Positions 8,600 through 16,879 of a stretch of DNA of 64,000 bases are shown here, piece after piece. The notes under the pieces are model-generated. The model saw only the letters and a program-made list of their open reading frames with translations. It was not told where the DNA came from and did not search any database. The stretch comes from Hymenobacter sp. BT188 (GTDB lineage Bacteria > Bacteroidota > Bacteroidia > Cytophagales > Hymenobacteraceae), in NCBI RefSeq assembly GCF_014333585.1, contig NZ_JACSCW010000003.1, positions 310,001 to 374,000 on the forward strand, written 5' to 3'. The position numbers and the translations under genes were made by a program. Numbering within the stretch: the first letter of the stretch is position 1; the number at the start of each line of letters is the position of its first letter.

Positions 8600-9433
8600 A
8601 TGCACGATTATACTTACGATGGCTCTTTCGATGGCTTGCTGACGGTGCTGCTGGAGATGTATGAGCGCAAAACGCCCCCCAACAGCATTCAGCCAGCCGA
8701 CGCGGCGCAGGGGGGGCTTTTTACGGCCACTGTGCCCATCGCCACCAGTGAGGAAAAAGCTGCCCGTGTGTGGCAAGGTTTACTCAAGTATATGGATAAA
8801 GAGGCGCGCGCTCGACTCTACCACGTGTTTCTATCGGAGCGCGCCGACCGCGAAATCATTATTTGCCGCTACGTGCAACTAGCCGTGGAGGCGAAGGGCC
8901 GGGTGGATATCTCGGAGAATTACACCAACGACAGCGTGCGCCTAGTGGCCGACATCGACAAGCAGATGTTTCGCGAAAAGCACCGCATGGAAGCTTTCGT
9001 GCGCTTCGAGAAAACCCAGGACGAGTTGTTTCATGCCACCATTGAACCCGATTTTGATGTGCTGCCGCTCATTGCGCCCCACTTCACCAAGCGCTACGCC
9101 GATCAGCGCTGGCTGATCTTTGACCGGCGCCGCGGCTACGGTCTTTACTACGACCTGCACCGCACCGACATCGTGCAGTTTGAGGAAAAAGCCCCCCAGC
9201 GCTCCACCGACGTGTCGGCCACTGTGCTCGATGAGCGCGAGCCACTATTTCGTCTGCTCTGGCAAACTTATTTTGACCACGCCAATATTCCAGAGCGCCG
9301 CAATATGAAGCTGCACCGGCGTCACATTCCGCTGCGCTACTGGCGCTACTTAAGCGAAAAGCAGCCGCGCGAAACCCGTTTTCAACCAATTAAGAACAAG
9401 ACAATCGCCAAGGATTCGAATCAGCTGCAATAA
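8600..9433 (+). CDS. TIGR03915/DUF4130 family DNA-metabolism protein
   Basis: The 277-aa product begins YTYDGSFDGLLTVLLEMYERK, the typical N-terminus of this family. It ends with PLFRLLWQTYFDHANIPERRNMKLHRRHIPLRYWRYLSEK, its conserved Arg/His-rich C-terminal block. Members are found beside the radical-SAM protein at 5423-6688 and are thought to act with it on DNA; the reaction is not known. The coding sequence contains three dispersed G/C motif copies (about 8674, 8710 and 9191), including a run of seven G. A perfect palindromic repeat follows at 9461. Confidence 0.85.
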   Translation: MHDYTYDGSFDGLLTVLLEMYERKTPPNSIQPADAAQGGLFTATVPIATSEEKAARVWQGLLKYMDKEARARLYHVFLSERADREIIICRYVQLAVEAKGRVDISENYTNDSVRLVADIDKQMFREKHRMEAFVRFEKTQDELFHATIEPDFDVLPLIAPHFTKRYADQRWLIFDRRRGYGLYYDLHRTDIVQFEEKAPQRSTDVSATVLDEREPLFRLLWQTYFDHANIPERRNMKLHRRHIPLRYWRYLSEKQPRETRFQPIKNKTIAKDSNQLQ

Positions 9434-9460
9434 GCATAGGACGCTATCAATATACCTACC

Positions 9461-9562
9461 AGGTCGTCATGCCGAGCGCAGCGACGCATCTCGCGTGCTG
9501 ATGAGAGGTTAGTACTCCCACTAAACACGCGAGATGCGTCGCTGCGCTCGGCATGACGACCT
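9461..9562. repeat. Palindromic repeat unit with perfect 37-bp arms
   Basis: The left arm 9461-9497 (AGGTCGTCATGCCGAGCGCA...) is the exact reverse complement of 9526-9562, with a 28-nt loop. It lies between convergent genes (DUF4130-type on +, AraC on -). The arm begins GTCATGCCGAG, similar in layout to GTCATCCTGAG of the units at 21424 and 31018. It may double as a terminator hairpin, although no long T-tract follows. Confidence 0.9.
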
Positions 9563-9605
9563 TTTAAGCTGAATTAATTCTTAGAATACAAAGCTCCAGA
9601 GAGTT

Positions 9606-10529
9606 TTATCGGCACCGCTTTTTATACAGCCCTGGCGTGATGCCTTCGTACTTCTTGAATAGCGACTGGAAGTAATTCGTGTTGTTGAAACCAGCGCGGA
9701 AGCATACGTCGGCTACCGTCGTGAGAGGGTTGCGTAATAGGCGTTTGGCTTCGGCTAGACGCTCCTGAATAATATACTCAACTGGCGTAAGGCCAAACTC
9801 GCGCTTGAATAAGCGGAAAAAGGTAGCCTTGCTCATACAGGCTAGCTCACTGAGCTTTTCTACGGTTATTTGCTCGGTGAGGTGGCGCTTGATATACTGT
9901 ACCACTTGGGCGAAGCGGTGGGTGCTTAGGTGTTGGGCGTAGTTGTGAAAAATGAGCTGACGAGCCTGGGTTTGCATCAGCCGAATCAGTAACTCCTGCA
10001 AGGTGAAGGATGCCAATACGTCTTTGCTGGCGTGCGTCTCCTGCGAAAGATGAATAAGCCGCTCCAGCGTGCCGGTTAGCTCGGGCGTGTTGGTGAGGTG
10101 GGCATTATCGGTCATTGCCAGGCTCCAGGGGGCTTTTTCCTCGGCTAGCGGCAGGCGCTCATTCAGTAAGTCAACTGTTTGGCGAATGGTATCGGCGGGG
10201 ATGGCTAGGGCCAGACACTGGGTGGGATTGGTAGCGCTGGCTTCGGGAAAATCGATCTCCATGAGCTGCTGCTCGCCTACAATTACCGATTCGCCGGGCA
10301 AATAATCAAAGGCTGGTCGGCCGGCCAGGTGCATCACTTTCTTGCCTCGCAGCATGGTAGTCAGCACCAAGTTGCCCATGCTCAGCGGCACCTTGCTAGC
10401 CGTCTGGCGCGTCTCGAAGATGTTCAGCTCGAAGGCATCCAGCGAATACACGGTGCGGTTTTCAACCAAAGCATGAAGCTGATCGGGGTGGCGCAGCGCA
10501 ACGGGCGACGGTAGAAAGGCCTGGGACAT
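9606..10529 (-). CDS. AraC-family transcriptional regulator
   Basis: The 307-aa protein has an N-terminal AraC-type sensor domain and a C-terminal double helix-turn-helix: ITVEKLSELACMSKATFFRLFKREFGLTPVEYIIQERLAEAKRLL, then TVADVCFRAGFNNTNYFQSLFKKYEGITPGLYKK. It is divergent from the aldehyde dehydrogenase at 10654 across a 124-nt region. AraC, aldehyde dehydrogenase and DUF779 genes are a recurring neighbourhood, so it probably controls those genes. The inducer is unknown. Confidence 0.92.
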   Translation of the reverse strand: MSQAFLPSPVALRHPDQLHALVENRTVYSLDAFELNIFETRQTASKVPLSMGNLVLTTMLRGKKVMHLAGRPAFDYLPGESVIVGEQQLMEIDFPEASATNPTQCLALAIPADTIRQTVDLLNERLPLAEEKAPWSLAMTDNAHLTNTPELTGTLERLIHLSQETHASKDVLASFTLQELLIRLMQTQARQLIFHNYAQHLSTHRFAQVVQYIKRHLTEQITVEKLSELACMSKATFFRLFKREFGLTPVEYIIQERLAEAKRLLRNPLTTVADVCFRAGFNNTNYFQSLFKKYEGITPGLYKKRCR

Positions 10530-10653
10530 AACGGGTGGGACTAGGTAGCGAAAAACTTGCGACTATAGGCGGATAGACTGAGAGAATACTACACACTTTT
10601 GAGCAATAACGAAAGCTACCTTGGGGTAAGTGTTCATTCATAACTCCCACAGC

Positions 10654-12180
10654 ATGGAAACGTTAGAAAATCCCACCACTCTCATTGCTCGCCCCCAGTT
10701 CAAATCCCACTACGACAACTTCATCGGCGGCAAGTGGGTGGCCCCCATCAAAGGCCAGTACTTCGAGAACCCGTCACCCATCGATGGCAAGGCGTTTTGT
10801 AAAGTAGCTCGCTCCACCAAAGAGGATATTGAGCTGGCCTTGGATGCCGCCCATGAGGCGTTTAAGTCATGGAGCAAAGCTTCGGCTACTACCCGCAGCA
10901 ACGTGCTTTTGAAGATTGCCGACATCATGGAAGCCAATCTGGAGCACTTGGCGGCGGTAGAAACGGTAGAGAACGGCAAAGCCATCCGTGAAACCATGGC
11001 CGCCGACCTTCCGCTTGCCATCGACCACTTCCGCTACTTCGCGGGCGTGATTCGGGCTGAGGAAGGCTCGGCCACGGAGCTGAATGAGAACACGCTTTCC
11101 CTCGTCATTCAGGAGCCGCTGGGCGTAGTAGGCCAAATTATTCCCTGGAATTTTCCGCTGCTGATGGCTACCTGGAAAATTGCCCCCGCACTGGCCGCTG
11201 GCTGCTGCGTAGTGGTGAAGCCCGCCGAGCAGACGCCCGCCTCTATTATGGTGCTCATGGAGCTGATCCAAGACGTGCTGCCCGCCGGTGTAATCAACGT
11301 CGTGAATGGTTTTGGCCTCGAAGCCGGCAAGCCGCTCGCTAGCAACAAGCGCGTGCAGAAAGTGGCCTTCACCGGCGAGACGACTACTGGCCGCCTCATT
11401 CTGCAATACGCCGCCGAGAACATTATTCCCGTTACGATGGAGCTGGGGGGCAAATCGCCGAACATCTTCTGCAAATCGGTGATGGACCACGACGACGACT
11501 TCCTCGACAAGTGCTTGGAAGGTGCGGCCATGTTTGCGCTGAATCAGGGCGAAATCTGCACCTGCCCGTCGCGCCTGCTCATTCACGAAGACATTTACGA
11601 TCAGTTTATGCCTCGCCTGATTGAGCGCGTAAAAGCCATCAAATTAGGCCATCCGCTTGACCCCGACACCATGATGGGCGCCCAGGCCTCGAACGATCAG
11701 TACGAGAAAATTCTGAGCTACCTCGAAATCGGCAAGGCCGAAGGAGCCGAGGTGCTGGTAGGCGGCGAAGCTCACGCCCACGATCATGAGGAGCTAACCG
11801 AAGGCTACTACATCAAGCCCACCATCTTCCGCGGTCACAACAAAATGCGTATTTTCCAGGAGGAAATCTTCGGGCCAGTGCTGTCGGTAACTACTTTCAA
11901 GGACAACGACGAAGCCATTGAGCTGGCCAATGACACACTCTACGGTCTGGGTGCTGGTCTCTGGAGCCGCGACGCCCACGAGCTGTACAAGATGCCGCGC
12001 GCTATTCAGGCCGGCCGCGTGTGGGTCAATTGCTACCACGATTACCCAGCAGGCGCCCCATTCGGTGGCTACAAAGCGTCGGGTTTTGGTCGTGAGAACC
12101 ACAAGATGATGCTCGCGCACTACCGCCAGACCAAGAACATGCTCATCTCCTACAGCCAGCAGAAGCTAGGCTTCTTTTAG
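10654..12180 (+). CDS. NAD-dependent aldehyde dehydrogenase (AldB/ExaC-like)
   Basis: The 508-aa protein starts at [20 protein letters not shown]; the ATG at 10654 is preferred to an upstream GTG. The length is normal for AldB/ExaC acetaldehyde dehydrogenases. Catalytic Cys302 lies in [10 protein letters not shown], with a second Cys304, and general base Glu263 in [12 protein letters not shown]-binding residues FTGETTTGR and [20 protein letters not shown] are intact. The substrate is most likely acetaldehyde or a similar short aldehyde. It is normally followed directly by DUF779; here an S23 element separates them. The Glu263 motif is encoded by a copy of the GGGGGGCAAA repeat (11445). Confidence 0.93.
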   Translation: METLENPTTLIARPQFKSHYDNFIGGKWVAPIKGQYFENPSPIDGKAFCKVARSTKEDIELALDAAHEAFKSWSKASATTRSNVLLKIADIMEANLEHLAAVETVENGKAIRETMAADLPLAIDHFRYFAGVIRAEEGSATELNENTLSLVIQEPLGVVGQIIPWNFPLLMATWKIAPALAAGCCVVVKPAEQTPASIMVLMELIQDVLPAGVINVVNGFGLEAGKPLASNKRVQKVAFTGETTTGRLILQYAAENIIPVTMELGGKSPNIFCKSVMDHDDDFLDKCLEGAAMFALNQGEICTCPSRLLIHEDIYDQFMPRLIERVKAIKLGHPLDPDTMMGAQASNDQYEKILSYLEIGKAEGAEVLVGGEAHAHDHEELTEGYYIKPTIFRGHNKMRIFQEEIFGPVLSVTTFKDNDEAIELANDTLYGLGAGLWSRDAHELYKMPRAIQAGRVWVNCYHDYPAGAPFGGYKASGFGRENHKMMLAHYRQTKNMLISYSQQKLGFF

Positions 12181-12252
12181 CAATGAGTGAATGGCTGAAT
12201 GGCTGAATGGGTGAATATTCAGCCATTCAGCCATTCAGCCATTCACTCATTG
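12181..12252. repeat. 72-bp near-perfect palindrome at the left end of the S23 element
   Basis: Bases 12181-12216 and 12217-12252 are reverse complements with a single mismatch and no loop. Each arm is built of heptads (AATGAGTG, AATGGCTG, AATGGCTG, AATGGGTG). It overlaps the stop codon of the S23-family gene, whose final residues and TGA fall inside the repeat. It also directly follows the aldehyde dehydrogenase stop codon and could end that transcript. Confidence 0.92.
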
Positions 12253-12617
12253 CCTCGATGAGAGCTGCGAGCTTTTTCTAGCACGGATACTATTTCAAGG
12301 TATTCTTGTTGGAGGTCAGCTAAGCGGATTTGGGGTATGATGCCGGCTTCACCTAGTAACTCAAGCCAAAGCTGTGTTTCGTCGGCTTCTTCAACGCAAA
12401 TGCACAGTTTAGCGTATTGCTCATTGCCCGAGCGGGCGCGGCACACAGCGCGGTAATTAGCTGCCACCGATGTTGCTGATCTCAGTAATTGTTTCCCAAG
12501 CACCTGCGCCTCTCCCGTGCGTGGCAAGCTTTGATACAGCTTAATTACACGCAAAGCAGCGAGTTTTGTCCGTTGCCTGAAAGCAGTAATAAAATCAACC
12601 TTCGCTGAAGAATTCAT
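12243..12617 (-). CDS. S23-family four-helix-bundle protein (23S intervening-sequence protein-like)
   Basis: A 124-aa product starts at ATG 12615-12617 (MNSSAKVDFITAFRQRTKL); nine further codons are open upstream. The pattern RVIKLYQSLPRTGEAQVLGKQLLRSATSVAANYRAVCRARSGNEQYAKLCICVEEADETQLWLELL matches the S23/TIGR02436 four-helix-bundle family. Conserved features are the alanine/serine-rich helix (S-VAANY) and the acidic helix with E-ADET. Family members occur inside 23S rRNA intervening sequences and scattered in Bacteroidota genomes; a related fold serves as accessory protein in diversity-generating retroelements. No reverse transcriptase is near. It is transcribed opposite to its neighbours and lies inside the element at 12181-12678. 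Confidence 0.85.
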   Translation of the reverse strand: MNSSAKVDFITAFRQRTKLAALRVIKLYQSLPRTGEAQVLGKQLLRSATSVAANYRAVCRARSGNEQYAKLCICVEEADETQLWLELLGEAGIIPQIRLADLQQEYLEIVSVLEKARSSHRGNE

Positions 12618-12642
12618 AAGTAAAGTCTGATGTTGAGCAAAC

Positions 12643-12678
12643 ATTCAGCCATTCACCCACTCACTCATTCACCCATTG
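12643..12678 (-). repeat. Right terminal repeat of the S23 element
   Basis: The 36-bp block ATTCAGCC...CCATTG has the same length and heptad structure as 12217-12252, with changes at single positions inside heptads, and is inverted relative to 12181-12216. Its last three bases, TTG (12676-12678), serve as the apparent start codon of the DUF779 gene. Confidence 0.88.
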
Positions 12679-13077
12679 TCTACTCCTCGCGTCCTCGTAA
12701 CACCCGCTGCAGAAGCCACTATCGATTTGCTCCGCGATGAGCATGGCCCCTTGATGTTTCACCAAAGCGGTGGCTGCTGCGACGGATCTTCGCCTATGTG
12801 CTTTGCGGCGGGTGAATTTCGGGTGGGCGGAGCCGATGTATGGCTGGGTACTATCCACGGCTGCGACTTTTTCATGAGCGCCAGTCAGTTTGAGTACTGG
12901 CAACACACCCAACTCACGGTGGATGTCACGAAGGGGCGTGGGGCCAGCTTCTCGCTCGAAATTCCCTTGGGTGTGCGCTTTCTAATTCGCTCGCGGCTAT
13001 TTACGGAGGAAGAGTCGAAGCACATGGAGCCGGTGCTGGACGGAGAAGGGTACCTAGCTCGCACGACCGATTCTTAA
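12676..13077 (+). CDS. DUF779 protein, aldehyde dehydrogenase partner
   Basis: The 133-aa protein contains HGPLMFHQSGGCCDGSSPMC and DVWLGTIHGCDFFMSASQFEYW, the invariant Cys/His-rich blocks of DUF779. The gene is usually the immediate downstream neighbour of AldB-type aldehyde dehydrogenases, so a role in that pathway is likely; the function is unproven. The start is TTG at 12676, which lies within the end repeat of the inserted S23 element; no ATG precedes the conserved region. Expression may therefore be altered compared with an uninterrupted operon. Confidence 0.85.
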   Translation: MSTPRVLVTPAAEATIDLLRDEHGPLMFHQSGGCCDGSSPMCFAAGEFRVGGADVWLGTIHGCDFFMSASQFEYWQHTQLTVDVTKGRGASFSLEIPLGVRFLIRSRLFTEEESKHMEPVLDGEGYLARTTDS

Positions 13078-13092
13078 AAGAAACTGAAATGC

Positions 13093-13130
13093 AAAAAAGC
13101 CCCCCACAATTAGTTGTGGGGGGCTTTTTT
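13093..13130. terminator. Bidirectional terminator from paired GCCCCCCAC motifs
   Basis: AAAAAAGCCCCCCACAA pairs with TTGTGGGGGGCTTTTTT around a short loop, between the convergent DUF779 gene (+) and NTF2-like lipoprotein gene (-). Both arms are copies of the dispersed G6C motif. Confidence 0.92.
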
Positions 13131-13162
13131 ATGCCTGTATCGTTCAAAACGAGCTTTGTTGT

Positions 13163-13627
13163 CTATTTAACCTTAACTGGCAAACCTTCGAGCTGTGCAT
13201 AGCTGAGTTTCCAGCTGCCTTTGGGGTTCTTTTTCCAGAGCAGGATGAAGTTGCCTTCGCCTTCGCCCATGGGCGCGCCCGGCGTTGTGGGCTCTACATC
13301 CACGGAGTACGTGCCGGCCTCGTAGGCTATTTGCGCGTCGGTGCCGGTGCTTACCACGTTGGTGCGTAGGTTGGAAATGGTGCCCATGGTTTCGCGTACC
13401 CAACGGTTGGAAACCTCCGACTTGCCCTGGAAATGGGCTTCACCTTGTAGGAAATGCACATCGTCGGCGAAAAGGGTGTCTAGCTGAATGGCATTTTTGC
13501 TGTTCCAGGCACTGATAAACTGCTGATTGAGCGTTTGCGCATTTACGGCCGAGTCTTTCTCGTCGGTTTTGGTGCAAGATGCCGTCAGAAGTACGGAAGC
13601 GGACAAAATCCAAAGTAAGGATTTCAT
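13163..13627 (-). CDS. NTF2-like (SnoaL/DUF4440) lipoprotein
   Basis: This 154-aa protein has a lipoprotein signal, MKSLLWILSASVLLTAS-Cys18. The mature part follows the DUF4440/SnoaL pattern: an N-terminal helix LNQQFISAWNSKNAIQLDTLFADDVHFLQGEAHFQGKSEV, then beta-strands ending NFILLWKKNPKGSWKLSYAQLEG with the Trp-Lys near the end. It is likely a cone-shaped NTF2-like fold anchored in the envelope. The ligand or reaction is unknown. Confidence 0.8.
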   Translation of the reverse strand: MKSLLWILSASVLLTASCTKTDEKDSAVNAQTLNQQFISAWNSKNAIQLDTLFADDVHFLQGEAHFQGKSEVSNRWVRETMGTISNLRTNVVSTGTDAQIAYEAGTYSVDVEPTTPGAPMGEGEGNFILLWKKNPKGSWKLSYAQLEGLPVKVK

Positions 13628-13663
13628 AAAGAGGGGAGTATTAGAGTGTGGACTGTAAAGAAA

Positions 13664-13698
13664 TTCGCCGACTCCGGCGCAAGGCTAGAGTCGGCGAA
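13664..13698 (-). terminator. Terminator of the glycine-zipper gene
   Basis: The perfect 11-bp stem TTCGCCGACTC (13664-13674) pairs with 13688-13698, with a 13-nt loop. Read on the minus strand it is followed by TTTCTTT. It lies 19 bases beyond the stop codon of the gene at 13717-14274. Confidence 0.8.
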
Positions 13699-13716
13699 AG
13701 TAGAAAAATTCCGGAG

Positions 13717-14274
13717 TTACCAGCTCTTTCTGCGCACTTCCGAAGAAGGATACGGCGTGTTGCGCTCGCCGTACGACTCATTGGGCAGATAAGCAGCATT
13801 GGAAGCGATAGGAGCACCATCGGCGCCAACCAGCATCAGAGGAGCAGTGGCGGCAAAGCCATTGGCCATCATAGGGTATTGCTGAGCCTGGGGCTTTGGA
13901 GCAGTAGCAACGGCGGCTTTCTTTTCGGCGGCTTCTACGCGGCGAGCCAAGGAGGCGCGCTCAGCGCGGTCTGCCGCGGCCCGGTTGGCGGCAGCGCGGT
14001 TGGCAGCAGCTACGCGGGCAGCTTCCTTACGCTTGTTGTCGGTGCGCTTACCAATGGCATAACCAACACCTGCGCCAGCCACACCACCTACTACACCACC
14101 CACGGGGCGGTTGCGCTTATGAATAATAGCACCAGCGGCTGCACCGCCTACACCACCAATTACGGCACCCTTCGCCTGGGGGCTCCAAGGCTTTTTCTCC
14201 TGAGCCTGAACGGCGTTCGTAAAGGTTGCCGTGATCAGCAAAATCAGCGTCGATATATAACTAAGCTTTTTCAT
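13717..14274 (-). CDS. Glycine-zipper secreted protein
   Basis: The 185-aa protein has a signal peptide (MKKLSYISTLILLITATFTNAVQAQ). A glycine-zipper block follows (KGAVIGGVGGAAAGAIIHKRNRPVGGVVGGVAGAGVGYAIGKR), as in YMGG-like/Rick-17kDa membrane-associated proteins. Then comes an Ala/Arg-rich probable coiled coil (ARVAAANRAAANRAAADRAERASLARRVEAAEKKAA) and a low-complexity tail. It is probably a periplasmic or outer-membrane-associated protein; no enzyme motif is seen. The 14275-14530 gap upstream is AT-rich and holds nothing I can name. Confidence 0.78.
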   Translation of the reverse strand: MKKLSYISTLILLITATFTNAVQAQEKKPWSPQAKGAVIGGVGGAAAGAIIHKRNRPVGGVVGGVAGAGVGYAIGKRTDNKRKEAARVAAANRAAANRAAADRAERASLARRVEAAEKKAAVATAPKPQAQQYPMMANGFAATAPLMLVGADGAPIASNAAYLPNESYGERNTPYPSSEVRRKSW

Positions 14275-14530
14275 GACGAATGTTTTAAGTTGGGAATCTT
14301 ATACAAATTCTTAGCAGGTAAATACAAGCACCGTGCCACAATAGCTCCTCTGTTAATGGAATACTAAACGAAGTAAAATTCAAAAAGGATTACACGATTT
14401 AAAATAAAAGGCAGATAAAAGCAGTATTTGGCTCTGTTTTAAGAGATAATCACCTAAGAGTTACTGCTACCAAAGAGCAGTTTTTTGTAGGCACTAAATG
14501 GGCAACCAGACGACCGAAAATGGAAGTGCT

Positions 14531-16879
14531 CTAGAGCTCCGTTACAGTGATTTGAATATCCGTATTGCGGCCGTGGTCATCGGCGCAGGATATTTTCAGT
14601 GGGCCCGCCGAGGGTCGGAAAAAGACACGCTCCGTAGCCGGCGCGGCGCGCAAAAACTCATCATTCACGTACCAATATACCTGCCGAACTTCGCTGTCGG
14701 TGGTGCAGCTTAGCAGCAACTGCTGTCCTTCGCCTCGGTTGAGCACATAGTCGGTGCCGGCCAATGGGGAGACGATACTGGGGGCCATTTCGGGGCCACC
14801 TCGTACGAGCTGGCAAGCGGGATTGTGGGGCGGCAGGCGTCGGTAAGGCAATCCTTGGGTTTCGCGGAAAGCGGCCACGCCGGGGGGCAAATTTGGATAC
14901 AACTCGCGCCTAAAACCGGCCGCTGGCGCACAGGCCCGGCAGTATACCATGGCGCCATCAGCCGCTAATAGTACTTCGCGCTGGTGCTGGCAGCGCTGCA
15001 CTGATGATATGCCGGGCAGGAAATAATCGATGAGCTGATTGGGGCAATACTCGCCCGGAGGTCGGCCGCTCTCGGCGCACACTAACCGAAAATCCAGGCT
15101 GCTGGGGGGTAAAAACCAGTTGTTGGGCGAGTTGTAGGCCAATGAATTGAACAGGTCGAATAGGAGGGGAGTGGCAACCTCTGAGCCCGTAAGGGCCGGC
15201 GCCCCGTGCCCGCTGAAATTGCCCACCCACACCCCAATGGTGTATTCGCGGTTATACCCAATGCTCCAGGCGTCGCGGCGGCCGTAGCTGGTGCCGGTTT
15301 TCCAAGCAATTTTGGGCAGCCGCCGACTGGTTTCGTAGCCCACGGGCAAGTCAGGCCGCGTGAGTTGGGCAAGAATATCGGTGGTGAGGTAAGCGGCCGA
15401 TTCAGAAAGCAGCGCAGTAACTTCTTTTTGCCCCCCAGCGGCAGTTCGGCGCTGATATATCTTGCTGGAGCCAGCAGGTGCGGTCCACGCCAGCGATGCA
15501 TATTGTCCACCATTAGCCAGCGTCACATACAAGTTGGTCAACTCTTCCAGCGTAGCGCCACAGCCACCCAGAATCGTGCTCAAGCCTAAGTGAGGCGCAT
15601 CACGGGCCACGCGCCGGAAGCCGGCTTGGCTGAGCTTGTCAGTAAATGCAGGAACACCTAACTCAGCCAGCACGCCCACGGCCGGAATATTAAGCGAGTA
15701 GGCCAACGCCCGTTCCACGGTTACCTCTCCGTGGCAGCGCTTGTCGAAGTTTTCGGGGCGGTAGCCACGGAAGTTGGTGGGCACATCAGGCAGGAGCCGT
15801 TTGGGCGTGAGGTAGCCCCGATCTAAAGCCAGTGCGTAGAGAAACGGCTTGAGCGTACTGCCCGGCGAGCGAACGGCCTGCACCCCATCATTTTGCCCCT
15901 GATTAGCAGCATCACCAAAGTCAGCGGACCCAACGTAGGCTTCCACGGCGCGGGTGCGGTTATTAATGACCAGCACCGCCGCATTGGTGATGCCCAGTGC
16001 GTGCAAGCGGCGCACATAATTGCGCGTTAAGTCTTCGGCTTTGGCTTGCTTGCCGCGCTGCAATGTGGAGCCAATACTAGCCTGGCCCGGAAAACGCTGG
16101 ACCAGCCGCCGCGCCAGATGCGGTGCTAGGGCCGGTGCCGCGTGGCGCTGCACGTCCAGCGGCTCCTGCAGCGCGTCGGCTATATCCTGTTTGGGAAACA
16201 AATTTTGCCCCCCAAAGCGCCGCAGCCACCTATTTCTCTCCGTGAGAATAGCTGCATTGTGCTTGCCTAGCACCAAGCCTGTTGGCCGGTTTGGAATGAT
16301 GGCCAACGTCACGGTTTGAGCCAGAGAAAGATAATCCGGAGGCTGCTGAAAGTACAGGAGTGCTGCCGACTTCACGCCTTCCACATTGCCCCCGTATGGT
16401 ATCAGGTTCAGGTACAGCTGCAGGATTTCGTCTTTGCTATAATGCGCTTCCAGTTGCGTAGCGCGCAGCATTTCCAGTAGCTTATTACCTACCGTGCGCT
16501 CTTTGGGTTCGAGCAGGCGTGCCACTTGCATGGTAATCGTGCTGGCCCCCGTCGTGCGGCCTTCCTGGAACAGGTTACGCATCGCAGCTTTGACAATCGC
16601 CAGCGGATTAACCCCAAAGTGGTAATAGAAGTAGCGGTCTTCTTTTTCGATGATGGCCTTACGCAATACGGGTGTTATTTCCCGTAACTCGGTTTTCATC
16701 CGCCACTTCTGCGTGGGGTTGAGGTAGGCGTGCAGTACTGAGCCATCGGCGGCTGATATAATGGGCGAATATTGGGGGGCGGGTGGTAGCGGAAATAGGC
16801 GGTCGAGCCCAAGCAATGCCAACAACCCGGCCAGCAACGCCATTACCATTCGCCATGTGTGCTGCCGAGTCATGGTCAA
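14531..16879 (-). CDS. pbpC: Penicillin-binding protein 1C (bifunctional peptidoglycan synthase)
   Basis: This is a 782-aa class A PBP with one N-terminal membrane helix. The glycosyltransferase (GT51) motif EDRYFYYHFGVNP is near residue 80 and GASTITMQVAR follows. The transpeptidase has Ser341-T-L-Lys344, SLN, and Lys527-T-G. The C-terminus is the extra beta-domain typical of PBP1C (BiPBP_C). In enterobacteria pbpC is next to an alpha-2-macroglobulin gene; here such a gene is at 21552-27155 on the same strand, with a subtilisin and an I42-like gene in between. It acts in cell-wall synthesis or repair. Confidence 0.92.
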   Translation of the reverse strand: MTMTRQHTWRMVMALLAGLLALLGLDRLFPLPPAPQYSPIISAADGSVLHAYLNPTQKWRMKTELREITPVLRKAIIEKEDRYFYYHFGVNPLAIVKAAMRNLFQEGRTTGASTITMQVARLLEPKERTVGNKLLEMLRATQLEAHYSKDEILQLYLNLIPYGGNVEGVKSAALLYFQQPPDYLSLAQTVTLAIIPNRPTGLVLGKHNAAILTERNRWLRRFGGQNLFPKQDIADALQEPLDVQRHAAPALAPHLARRLVQRFPGQASIGSTLQRGKQAKAEDLTRNYVRRLHALGITNAAVLVINNRTRAVEAYVGSADFGDAANQGQNDGVQAVRSPGSTLKPFLYALALDRGYLTPKRLLPDVPTNFRGYRPENFDKRCHGEVTVERALAYSLNIPAVGVLAELGVPAFTDKLSQAGFRRVARDAPHLGLSTILGGCGATLEELTNLYVTLANGGQYASLAWTAPAGSSKIYQRRTAAGGQKEVTALLSESAAYLTTDILAQLTRPDLPVGYETSRRLPKIAWKTGTSYGRRDAWSIGYNREYTIGVWVGNFSGHGAPALTGSEVATPLLFDLFNSLAYNSPNNWFLPPSSLDFRLVCAESGRPPGEYCPNQLIDYFLPGISSVQRCQHQREVLLAADGAMVYCRACAPAAGFRRELYPNLPPGVAAFRETQGLPYRRLPPHNPACQLVRGGPEMAPSIVSPLAGTDYVLNRGEGQQLLLSCTTDSEVRQVYWYVNDEFLRAAPATERVFFRPSAGPLKISCADDHGRNTDIQITVTEL

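Larger units (their letters stand above)
12181..12678. mobile_element. 498-bp S23/four-helix-bundle element with 36-bp heptad-built terminal inverted repeats
   Basis: The unit starts one base after the aldehyde dehydrogenase stop codon and ends on the first codon of the DUF779 gene. Three 36-bp blocks built of near-identical 7-mers (GAATGGC, TGAATGG, CATTCAG) frame one gene: an inverted copy at 12181-12216 and direct copies at 12217-12252 and 12643-12678. The outer blocks form terminal inverted repeats, both ending CAATG/CATTG. There is no transposase and no obvious long target duplication. It looks like an inserted, possibly trans-mobilised, unit similar in logic to intervening sequences that carry S23 genes in 23S rRNA genes. 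Mobility is inference. Confidence 0.7.

Noticed and set aside
10867..11586. 239-codon open frame antisense to aldehyde dehydrogenase
   Set aside because: The sense strand has catalytic Cys302 and Glu263 and the full family sequence; the antisense frame has nothing recognisable.
12181..12678. Possible CRISPR array because of repeated 7-mers and 36-bp blocks
   Set aside because: There are only three blocks, two of them back to back and inverted, no regular spacers, and a protein gene lies between them.
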